Origin: an uncultured Clostridia bacterium
Lineage (GTDB): Bacteria; Bacillota; Clostridia; Christensenellales; UBA1242
Length of the DNA: 64,000 bases
Direction: 5' to 3'
NCBI GenBank assembly: GCA_905235475.1
Contig: CAJOLU010000002.1
Location: forward strand, 1-64,000
Numbering within the stretch: position 1 is the stretch's first letter; each line of letters starts with the position of its first letter. This document shows, piece after piece, positions 45,501 to 50,720 of the stretch. Made by a program: the position numbers and the translations under genes. Under the pieces are notes generated by a model. It was not told where the DNA came from, ran no database searches, and saw nothing but the letters and a program-made list of their open reading frames with translations.

Positions 45501-46557
45501 CATCCCAAACCACAACATTTTCCATTAACGCAACACCAGTTGGAGCACTTAATTGATAAAAAATCTTGCTCCCACTTTGAACTGGGTCAAAAAATCTTTG
45601 TCCATCACCTTTCAAGTTAACAGAAATTTCAAACTCACCCGTTCCAAAGTCTTCGCCAATATTGTCGTGAGGGATTGTCCAGCAAACATAATTGTTCCCA
45701 TCAATTATTCTTTGAGACTTTTCAAAAGAACTCAAAGTGTCTGCATCAAGTTCTTCGTTTTGGGTTTTGTTAAAGATTGAAATGTCATAACTTTCTGGTG
45801 TTGCCACATAGTCTTGAGAATAAATTGGAACCAAAATCTCATAATTCTTCACTTCAATTCCACTTGGTTTATCTAGTATTGTGAAAACATACCTTTGGGA
45901 ATAAGCCGAATCTCTAAAAGTTTCTTCATCATCACTTAAAGATTTCACCCAAACAGAATAAGTTCCAGATTGGTTAAAAGAATTTTCGCCGAAAACATAA
46001 GATAGATTCCTTCCAACATCAAATTCTTCCGCCAAATCAATATCTTCAACATCACCAGAAGCAATTGCTAGCGTGTAGCAAGGATTATAATTGGCAATCT
46101 TAATATCACCATCGCTTTCATCAACAAACAAAACCTCATCCCAAACAATAGATTTTTTGTTGTTGTCATACCTTAAATTAGATGGAGTATCCAAAGTTAT
46201 TTTATCTGCCAAAATTTTAACTCTAAAAACTGTTCTAAGTCTAGAGTCATAGTCTGGAGTAACCAAAATTTGCGCTTCGTGAGCCTTCCCATCAACCACC
46301 AAAGCGCTAACCAAACCATTTTCATCAACGGTCACATACTCCCCACCTGAAATAACAGAATAGGTAACCGATTTATTGGTTGCCTCTTCTGGAGTGAAGT
46401 TGACCTCAAGTTGAACTTGCTCTCCTTGTAAAACAGAATAGAATGCTTTATTGGAAGAAATTCCATTAAGCGGAACTCCTTGTGAGCACGCCACCAAAAT
46501 TGGAGCGAACAACAAACAAAGAATTAATCCAAAAACTGTGTGTTTAACTTTTCCCAT
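39529..46557 (-). CDS. Giant lipoprotein: Big_2-like domain, ~17 fibronectin-III-like modules, GLUG-like C-terminus (2342 aa)
   Basis: Residues 1-24 are a lipoprotein signal peptide with lipobox LVAC and lipidated C24. Residues ~30-112 look like a Big_2 Ig-like domain (LQGEQVQLEVNFTPEEATNK ... VDENGLVSA). From ~113 to ~1820, about seventeen modules of ~95-110 residues repeat the fibronectin-III-like pattern 'L-x-x-P-x-x-x-x-x-x-x-G-x-x-x-W-x-x-V-x-x-A-x-x-Y' (LSAPTGVALMENVVVWDAV, LAEPVLSVSDGLIRWVDS, LSAPTFYVENGIIKWNAI). Residues ~1822-2342 carry GLUG-type repeats (GGLYGNGHTIHNYQV, NAGLFYAVYG, GGIAGAIYGASVINCKNTG, SGIVGSRSGDIILMNC), likely a beta-helical tip. AGGGG precedes the ATG. It is the first gene of a two-gene operon with the 5505-aa protein. 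It is probably a membrane-tethered adhesin or scaffold; no ligand can be inferred. Confidence 0.88.
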   Translation of the reverse strand: MGKVKHTVFGLILCLLFAPILVACSQGVPLNGISSNKAFYSVLQGEQVQLEVNFTPEEATNKSVTYSVISGGEYVTVDENGLVSALVVDGKAHEAQILVTPDYDSRLRTVFRVKILADKITLDTPSNLRYDNNKKSIVWDEVLFVDESDGDIKIANYNPCYTLAIASGDVEDIDLAEEFDVGRNLSYVFGENSFNQSGTYSVWVKSLSDDEETFRDSAYSQRYVFTILDKPSGIEVKNYEILVPIYSQDYVATPESYDISIFNKTQNEELDADTLSSFEKSQRIIDGNNYVCWTIPHDNIGEDFGTGEFEISVNLKGDGQRFFDPVQSGSKIFYQLSAPTGVALMENVVVWDAVPNASQYEVVVNDGDPIVVNVNRCELNSDDLDLETNNIKVRAKGNGLEKLDGAFSLVDTVKLAKVENLTATLGGGSQTILTWDDVLFAGEYQILLNDEVKTTINQTTFSFDDGIGFVEGDNIISVVAKPKQNLQEGNAMHYIESDKANLNFTKLQNPIVRTGGGELVWNQVAGATGYSLELIYSVQELNSQNGELETKQKHDVIALGAAQTSYSLANTEVVSYPAGDYKVCVRAIGDDLFVRSAKEYTTEDINNMLPFIKQEAPTSLKINGDGYLSWNNSSTFISSECDIVITVHNKANGNNTSGDIQIKVSSNKNGESLTSYLTNSGFGEYVFSVKVINNKSDVRYLNSEESEKIGFYRLNAPTGIRISNGGFAWDTLNTGISEINEQIKNKFRYVLQIGGNIPIYVNQTTIINGIEQYNTTYSLAPSDCYEGRNSVAMRAEILGGEDGNVIEIDGQRIYLLSSGYGSSLTFAKLATPSVPEVYGDFIRGSMVQGSSVYGIALTNSSGSTSYRTTDSELNGYWQVGYADLMAQDAREGKLTVAAMAYGDDEYYVNSNYSRTSLELYRMSAPTLFVDEEQYEVCWNSVSATVNSNITYASRYQLQFKINELDNWGEPIIINGTTWNTSALDYGRYKVRIQALSDRPEVISSAYSNEFSFVKLKEVDYSTLEVKNEYPYNKITWSRIYPGDENKVDYIVRVYQTLSTGGTKLISSTLVEDLGIDINPEFEFGNSHTLERCEISIQAVKAGYVKSNVRTNNFVINRLAKPTNLDVSEQDGEYRLSWIDSAGVGLYSISSNGSSIQNDVVDDYFDLSILNAGSNRLTVRAIIDASNASNLAQSNGALTLSSPESKDYFAVKLAEPVLSVSDGLIRWVDSNNTKFGYELIFYENNLLSSPEIIQLDASQTSYDMSLNSRAGVFTVQMKVLGNGENYIDSSVYTGFENPVTQLSAPTFYVENGIIKWNAINNATSYTAVVYERGNESNKFIQTDIVDCQEQNGVVKYQMPLAPLQGKTGEIRFTLQSMGTNMLSNETEWAYINSQPTAVHNVNKWAIPTGVRIVDGEITWDKISASETTQLGLPTFSYYNVLYGDQEAQSSLNEAYFDLSSRITERQTLDIKVCCVGTPNSNKDGAWINSDYTSAFSVTIAGKPILEIEDGILKWRENQDSFNYNDYEILIDDVTSAQITTNQTLLTLNTFGDLSAYSADNLAQIEAIVAMTNISSIKVRHKGVALSTVSQYGNYVNSQYSNECINVKKLADVSQVKINEDGLFEWKQQNADEELFVMIDGVEFRKITGDGEEEPNYNLTNDTFVGTLNFSKSSFENSNFSVRISYFTQRANDGSYYLNSEEKYMSAYRFSKINQVGISDDGLKLEWNYTQQSQGASNDKFIVSYKFRSPEDNALSMSSITASEPKIFTEDELMLTYNMDGTVNASVPFWNVGTFLVDIQVSSTSANVIPSEIVSSEELKFDKFAGGQGTMENPFVIQSITPTQDGFFSKSISATEQFYNIKKLQTLYFSLDEDVTLYDGDDLYVASGGIDSTRLCSNFMFDDNEFTFFAGGLYGNGHTIHNYQVYEGAINAGLFYAVYGKPVEGAGSANNNFFGRRGIINDVTLEIAEFDYGQLFSDIGFFATYGYGAWFVNCKLEMSDELKNNENHGINFSVTNAASEILYGGIVARLDSSNSYLPLEDGEDVDRKAKIINCVTDVNITLTRGSNLLNSTIRMGGIAGAIYGASVINCKNTGNLGASQIGGIVYSTFAPSLDNENGWVNVISGSTNEGKLTSYATQQVGTVEGTKSQSGGILGFGGARTFVVNCLQAGGLEVVNGIRYANNGGTTKVQAVISGIVGSRSGDIILMNCINVANRVDYNDNYVSTNDSTFYGLSAANSVIADYCYYLSDGTNYVGGLNGSERSFGVSEVDLKAGIGEGAFVSFGTINDVNNTLQYMPTSVYYPNATDPLGTLNTNLLYDSMIKELNLFYFDGTNYPILKTYTVL

Positions 46558-46584
46558 TTCTTATCCCCTATTGTTTTTATGTTT

Positions 46585-46612
46585 TGTATAATTCAAGCAT
46601 CTATGCAGTCAA
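46585..46612 (-). promoter_or_regulatory. Candidate promoter of the lipoprotein/giant operon
   Basis: Minus strand TTGACT (46607-46612) and TATACA (46585-46590) with a 16-bp spacer, 28 bp upstream of the lipoprotein ATG. A second possible promoter (TTGAAT, 16 bp, TATAAA) lies within the dyad just upstream. Confidence 0.5.
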
Positions 46613-46625
46613 AACCAAAGATTGC

Positions 46626-46664
46626 TACTTGATTTTATATTATATATTATAATATATTCAAGTA
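46626..46664. promoter_or_regulatory. 39-bp dyad upstream of the giant operon
   Basis: TACTTGA (46626-46632) and TCAAGTA (46658-46664) flank an almost purely A/T, nearly palindromic centre containing TATAAT on the plus strand. The layout suggests an operator over a promoter. From here to 46895 the DNA is extremely A+T-rich with no gene. Confidence 0.5.
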
Positions 46665-46895
46665 ACAAAATCAAACAGATTAAAGCAAAATTCAACAATA
46701 AAGTTAAATTTTTTTAACACCTAAATGCGCTATTTTTGACACTATATTAACAAATTTTGCACATTGTTTTGAATAAAAAAATATATATTTTGCATTTTTG
46801 AACACATTTTTCATAAAAATTTCAATTTTTTAACATAAAATTTTCGCAAAACATAACCCACCATATAATACAAACAAATATATCTCGAAAACCAT

Positions 46896-46924
46896 TTGAT
46901 TTTATGTTTTAATTGTGTTATAAT
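46896..46924 (+). promoter_or_regulatory. Promoter of tRNA-Arg(CCU)
   Basis: TTGATT (46896-46901) and TATAAT (46919-46924) with a 17-bp spacer; the start would be about 10 nt before the mature tRNA. Confidence 0.75.
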
Positions 46925-46940
46925 AGAAATATAAATTTTT

Positions 46941-47015
46941 GTTCCCATAGGTAAAGGGATATACCTTCGACCTCCTAAGTCGGGATTGCTGGTTCGAGTC
47001 CAGCTGGGAACGCCA
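46941..47015 (+). tRNA. tRNA-Arg, anticodon CCT
   Basis: A 75-nt cloverleaf including encoded CCA. The acceptor stem is GTTCCCA/TGGGAAC, D stem GGTA/TACC, anticodon stem TCGAC/GTCGG with loop CTCCTAA (anticodon CCT, reads AGG), and T arm GCTGG-TTCGAGT-CCAGC. All stems close, with one T-G pair in the anticodon stem. Confidence 0.95.
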
Positions 47016-47016
47016 T

Positions 47017-47048
47017 AAAAATCATCACAACATTGTGGTGATTTTTTT
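47017..47048 (+). terminator. Terminator of tRNA-Arg(CCT)
   Basis: AATCATCACAA pairs with TTGTGGTGATT (one G-U), followed by a T-run, immediately after the tRNA. Confidence 0.8.
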
Positions 47049-47182
47049 ATTCAACATAACCCCAAACCAAAATAATAAATAAGATTCCCAACCATTTCTT
47101 AAACTTCACATAAATTATAACAACATTTGTTCCACAAACTTTCTTAAAAAGCCAAAACAATAAACATCAAATTTTCATAAAC

Positions 47183-47213
47183 AAAAAAATCAGTGAGAAA
47201 TTCACTGATTTAA
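47183..47213 (-). terminator. Terminator of tRNA-Arg(TCG)
   Basis: On the minus strand AAATCAGTGA and TCACTGATTT form a stem with a 5-nt loop and a T-run a few bases after the CCA end. Confidence 0.8.
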
Positions 47214-47217
47214 TTTT

Positions 47218-47294
47218 TGGCACCCCCAGCAAGACTCGAACTCGCAACTTTCTGGTTCGAAGCCAGACACTCTATCCAGTTGAGTTATGGGGGC
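47218..47294 (-). tRNA. tRNA-Arg, anticodon TCG
   Basis: A 77-nt cloverleaf including encoded CCA. The acceptor is GCCCCCA/TGGGGGT (first pair G-U), D stem ACTC/GAGT, anticodon stem TCTGG/CCAGA with loop CTTCGAA (anticodon TCG, reads CGA and, by wobble, other CGN codons), and T arm GCGAG-TTCGAGT-CTTGC. It converges on the other tRNA-Arg. Confidence 0.93.
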
Positions 47295-47308
47295 TTGAAG
47301 ATAAGGTT

Positions 47309-47337
47309 ATAATATCACAAAAAATTAATTTTTGCAA
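47309..47337 (-). promoter_or_regulatory. Promoter of tRNA-Arg(TCG)
   Basis: Minus strand TTGCAA (47332-47337) and TATTAT (47309-47314) with a 17-bp spacer, 14 bp before the tRNA. Confidence 0.6.
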
Positions 47338-47461
47338 CTATATATTGCGTTTGTAAATAAATAATAAAAGATAAATTTGCAAAAATTAAATACTAAATTT
47401 TGAAAAATAACTCAATTTTTACATATTTTTTACATTTTTTAAGCAAAAATATTGCATTTTG

Positions 47462-47491
47462 TTGACTTTTTTTAAAAATTTAGTATATACT
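47462..47491 (+). promoter_or_regulatory. Promoter of the 180-aa membrane protein
   Basis: TTGACT (47462-47467) and TATACT (47486-47491), 18-bp spacer, followed by AAAGGAG before the ATG at 47520. Confidence 0.65.
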
Positions 47492-47519
47492 ACTTATATC
47501 AAAAAAGGAGTGCGAAATT

Positions 47520-48062
47520 ATGGAAAATAAGAAAACAAATTCATTCCCTTTTGTTTTCGTCTTTGTTGCAACCATATGTTTTATTCTCATCTTGGGTTGG
47601 TCTTTTGGTGCCACATCTGGTTACGGACTCATCACAGTTTGGTCAAACTTCTGTTTGTGTATATCTGCCCTACTGCAAATAATTTCAATAATTTTGCTAG
47701 TGCTATTACTAATCACAAGTCTTTGGGGTTGGGGATATAGCATGGGCAAATGTGCAGAATTAAAAATTGGTAAATATGGAATGAAAGCAATTTGCGAGTT
47801 GTTATACACAATTTTTGTTTGTCTTGCTGTTTTGGTGTTCTTGTTCGCTGCCATAGGTTTTGGAGGGGTGACCATTGGTTCAATCCTATATCTAATTGTC
47901 AGCATTGGTTCATACATTTTGTATATTGTGTTTAGAAGTCGTGGGCTCATTGACAAAAATGGAATCTTGGAACAAGTGGAAAACTTTGGTGATGATAGTG
48001 AAACAACAGTTGTGAAAAAAACAAGAAAATCCAAAAAATATAAAGATGAAGATGAAGAATAA
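47520..48062 (+). CDS. Four-helix membrane protein, unrecognised (180 aa)
   Basis: No family is recognised. Four hydrophobic stretches are visible at about residues 9-30 (FPFVFVFVATICFILILGW), 42-70, 88-113 (the LAVLVFLFAAIGFGG region) and 117-138. The C-terminal ~40 residues are highly charged and probably cytoplasmic, with a lysine cluster (KKTRKSKKYK) followed by DEDEE. AAAGGAG precedes the ATG. It stands alone between its own promoter and terminator. Nothing in the neighbourhood points to a function. Confidence 0.8.
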   Translation: MENKKTNSFPFVFVFVATICFILILGWSFGATSGYGLITVWSNFCLCISALLQIISIILLVLLLITSLWGWGYSMGKCAELKIGKYGMKAICELLYTIFVCLAVLVFLFAAIGFGGVTIGSILYLIVSIGSYILYIVFRSRGLIDKNGILEQVENFGDDSETTVVKKTRKSKKYKDEDEE

Positions 48063-48095
48063 TAAAAATGGCAATAAAGCCATTTTTATTTTTTT
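48062..48095 (+). terminator. Terminator of the 180-aa gene
   Basis: ATAAAAATGGC and GCCATTTTTAT form an 11-bp stem with a 6-nt loop followed by T residues. Confidence 0.85.
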
Positions 48096-48137
48096 AACTT
48101 TTTTGTTTCAAAACTGTTATTATTCAACATAAAATAA

Positions 48138-48707
48138 TTATTCATTATTAATCTTTTTTGTTTTCTCTTCCATAACACCAACAAAAAAAGTGTTATCTTC
48201 CAAGTTTTTTCTAATCGTTGTGCCAGCACCAATAAAGCAGTTATTGCCAATATCAACTGGTGCAACTAAATTTGTGTTTGCACCAATAAATGTGTTTTTA
48301 CCAACATATGTTTTTTGCTTTATTTTCCCATTATAGTTTGCAAACACAGTCCCGCACCCAACATTGGTGTTTTCACCCACATAAGCATCTCCAATATATG
48401 CATGGTGGGCAGCCTTCACGCCACGTTCTAATAGTGAGTTCTTAACCTCAACAAAATCGCCAATCCTACAATCCTGTTCAATAAAGGCATTTTGCCTCAA
48501 ATAAGCAAATGGCCCCACTCTAACATTTTGCCTAACAACACAGTTTTCCAAAACACTATTAATTATCACAGCCCCATCACACACAATGCTATTTGTGATT
48601 TTGGAACCATAGATTTCACACTTCCCAAGAGTTGCATTTTCCACATAGTTGACCCCAACAAGTTTTGCTTCTTTTGATATTTTGTTATTTCCACTCAAAT
48701 AATTCAT
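48138..48707 (-). CDS. Orphan GlmU-type left-handed beta-helix acyltransferase
   Basis: A 189-residue hexapeptide-repeat protein aligning with the C-terminal acetyltransferase half of GlmU, the enzyme that acetylates glucosamine-1-phosphate for peptidoglycan. GlmU-like blocks in order are VGPFAYLRQNAF, RIGDFVEVKNS, KAAHHAYIGDAYVG, GCGTVFANYNGK and FIGANTNLVAPVDIG. The lysine in FVEVKNS, the histidine corresponding to E. coli His363 and the tyrosine corresponding to Tyr366 appear conserved. The uridylyltransferase half (usual GlmU ~450 aa) is missing, and the protein starts directly with beta-helix repeats. No clear ribosome site is visible before the ATG at 48707. It may be a stand-alone acetyltransferase in cell-wall sugar metabolism, or may act on another amino sugar. 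Confidence 0.85.
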   Translation of the reverse strand: MNYLSGNNKISKEAKLVGVNYVENATLGKCEIYGSKITNSIVCDGAVIINSVLENCVVRQNVRVGPFAYLRQNAFIEQDCRIGDFVEVKNSLLERGVKAAHHAYIGDAYVGENTNVGCGTVFANYNGKIKQKTYVGKNTFIGANTNLVAPVDIGNNCFIGAGTTIRKNLEDNTFFVGVMEEKTKKINNE

Positions 48708-48778
48708 ATATTTTTATATGCCAAAATAAAAAAAGTTGTTTAAATTGTTATATTTTTTATTTTGAGTGCATTTTTTTA

Positions 48779-48807
48779 TTGATTATTTTATTCCATTCTG
48801 GTATAAT
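48779..48807 (+). promoter_or_regulatory. Promoter of the ABC exporter operon
   Basis: TTGATT (48779-48784) and TATAAT (48802-48807) with a 17-bp spacer. The transcript would start near 48814, about 180 nt before the first ABC gene, and the palindrome array lies in that leader. Confidence 0.65.
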
Positions 48808-48944
48808 GCTTCAAACCATAGAAGCATTTCATTATAATGTTTCACATTATAAAAGTTTTGTTGTAATGTTTAATGTTATAAAGTATCATTATGTAAGATA
48901 GTTTATATCACAAAAAGGTTTTATTATAATGTTTTTCATTATAA
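48805..48944. promoter_or_regulatory. Palindrome array in the ABC exporter leader
   Basis: AATGCTTC (48805-48812) and GAAGCATT (48821-48828) form a perfect 8-bp dyad overlapping the -10 region. Then come three 21-bp dyads of the form TTATAATG-N5-CATTATAA: perfect at 48832-48852, degenerate at 48861-48881, perfect at 48924-48944. Centres are 29 and 63 bp apart. The pattern fits cooperative binding sites for a repressor, but no regulator gene is adjacent. Because each copy contains TATAAT, alternative promoters cannot be excluded. Confidence 0.75.
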
Positions 48945-48994
48945 AGAATTTCGTTTTCCATTAAAATTAAAAACTAAAAATTTAAGGGGTTAAA

Positions 48995-50719
48995 ATGTTT
49001 AAATTATTAAAATATATGACAGGTAAGGAATGGTTGCAATTTTGTCTTATTATTGTGTTTGTTGCCTGTGATGCGTTTTTTACAATACAACTTCCAGAAA
49101 GTATGGCACAAGTTATTTTTATGGTTCGAACAAGTGCCCCAATTTCTGAAATTGCAATAGAAGGGCTTATTATGCTGGCATATGCGTTTGGCTCACTATT
49201 AAGTGTTGTGCTCGCAGGATATTTTTCCGCAAGAGTTAGTGCAAAACTTTGTCAAACAATTAGAGCCAATCTCTACACCAAAGTTGGAAACCTTTCCATG
49301 AACGAAATTAACAAGTTTTCAACAGCCAGTTTAATCACAAGGTCCACAAATGACATCACACAACTTCAACAAACTTATGCAATATCTTTTAGACTTTTGT
49401 TCACAGCACCAATTCTTGCAATTTTTGCAATCATTAAAATTGTTGGCAAGAGTTGGCAACTTTCTTTAACAACTGCTGGATTTATCCTACTTCTCACCGC
49501 ACTATTTATTGGAATTATGTTCTTTGTGTTCCCAAAATTCAAGGTAATGCAAAAACGAGTTGATAATCTCAACCTTCAAACAAGAGAAAATCTAACTGGA
49601 ATAAAAGTTATTCGTGCCTACAACGCACAAGAAAAACAAGCAAAAAAGTTTGAAAAAGCAAATAAAGACTTTTATGATATTAATATATTTTTAAACAAAA
49701 CAATGGCAGTTTTGTCACCCTTTATGGGGCTTATTATGAATGGATTATCTCTAACACTCGTTTGGCTTAGCGCATATTTAATTGGTCAAGGCAGTTTGTT
49801 TGTTGAAGACATGATGGAATTTACGCAATATAGCACAATTTTAATGACAAGCATAACAATGCTTTCAATGATGTTCTTAATTCTTCCAAGAGCCAATGTT
49901 TGTGCAAAAAGAGTTAGGGAAGTTTTGGAATGTGAATCAAGCATTATAGACGGAACAAAAACTGATGTTAAAGACATTGGAACAATAGAATTTAAAGATG
50001 TTAGTTTTGCATATCCAGAAGCAAGTGAAGAAGCATTAACAAACATCAATTTCAAACTAGAAAAAGGCAAAACACTTGCAATCATTGGTTCAACTGGAAG
50101 TGGAAAATCAACCATCTTAAACCTTATTATGCGTTTTTATGATGCAACTTCTGGCGAGATTTTAATTGATGGAACAAACATAAAAGACATAAAACTTGAA
50201 TCGCTTTATAACAAAATTGGCTATGCCCCACAAAAAAGTGCAATCTTTTCTGGAACAGTTAAACAAAACATTGGCTATGGTATGGATGAAACAGAACATG
50301 AGCAAGATGTTCAAAAAGCTTTGCAAGTTAGCCAATCCAAAGAGTTTGTTGACAAACTTGAAAACGGCATCGACAGCCAGATTAGTCAAGGCGGAAACAA
50401 TGTTTCAGGTGGTCAAAAACAAAGAATCACAATCGCAAGAGCACTTGCAAGAAATAATGAATTCTTGCTTTTAGATGACAGCCTTTCTGCTCTAGACTTT
50501 TTAACAGATAAAAAATTAAGAAAAGAGTTAAACAAAGAATATAAAGACACCACTAAAATTATTGTTGCTCAACGAGTTGGCTCCATTATGGATGCAGACA
50601 ATATTATTGTGCTAGACAACGGAAAAATCGTTGGGCAAGGCAAGCATTCTGACCTTTTATCTTCTTGCCAAATCTATCGTGAAATTGCCTACTCTCAACT
50701 GAATAAGGAGGAATTATAA
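48995..50719 (+). CDS. Heterodimeric ABC exporter, subunit with degenerate Walker B
   Basis: A 574-residue half-transporter: six membrane helices (about residues 1-305) then an ABC domain with Walker A GSTGSGKST (365-373), signature NVSGGQKQR, and Walker B LLLDDSLSALD where D495 replaces the usual catalytic Glu. This is the pattern of the degenerate partner in heterodimeric exporters such as TM287/288, BmrCD and LmrCD. The partner gene starts 1 bp after the stop codon. The membrane part has the exporter intracellular-loop pattern (RSTNDITQLQQ, NLQTRENLTGIKVIRAYNAQ). Substrate is unknown; multidrug or lipid/peptide export is typical. The leader carries a palindrome array, suggesting inducible control. 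Confidence 0.93.
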   Translation: MFKLLKYMTGKEWLQFCLIIVFVACDAFFTIQLPESMAQVIFMVRTSAPISEIAIEGLIMLAYAFGSLLSVVLAGYFSARVSAKLCQTIRANLYTKVGNLSMNEINKFSTASLITRSTNDITQLQQTYAISFRLLFTAPILAIFAIIKIVGKSWQLSLTTAGFILLLTALFIGIMFFVFPKFKVMQKRVDNLNLQTRENLTGIKVIRAYNAQEKQAKKFEKANKDFYDINIFLNKTMAVLSPFMGLIMNGLSLTLVWLSAYLIGQGSLFVEDMMEFTQYSTILMTSITMLSMMFLILPRANVCAKRVREVLECESSIIDGTKTDVKDIGTIEFKDVSFAYPEASEEALTNINFKLEKGKTLAIIGSTGSGKSTILNLIMRFYDATSGEILIDGTNIKDIKLESLYNKIGYAPQKSAIFSGTVKQNIGYGMDETEHEQDVQKALQVSQSKEFVDKLENGIDSQISQGGNNVSGGQKQRITIARALARNNEFLLLDDSLSALDFLTDKKLRKELNKEYKDTTKIIVAQRVGSIMDADNIIVLDNGKIVGQGKHSDLLSSCQIYREIAYSQLNKEEL

Positions 50720-50720
50720 T

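Noticed and set aside
48665-48901. Small plus-strand frame of 78 codons upstream of the ABC exporter
   Set aside because: It lacks a ribosome site, crosses the promoter and palindrome array, and has a Phe/Tyr/Asn-rich composition expected of random A+T-rich DNA.
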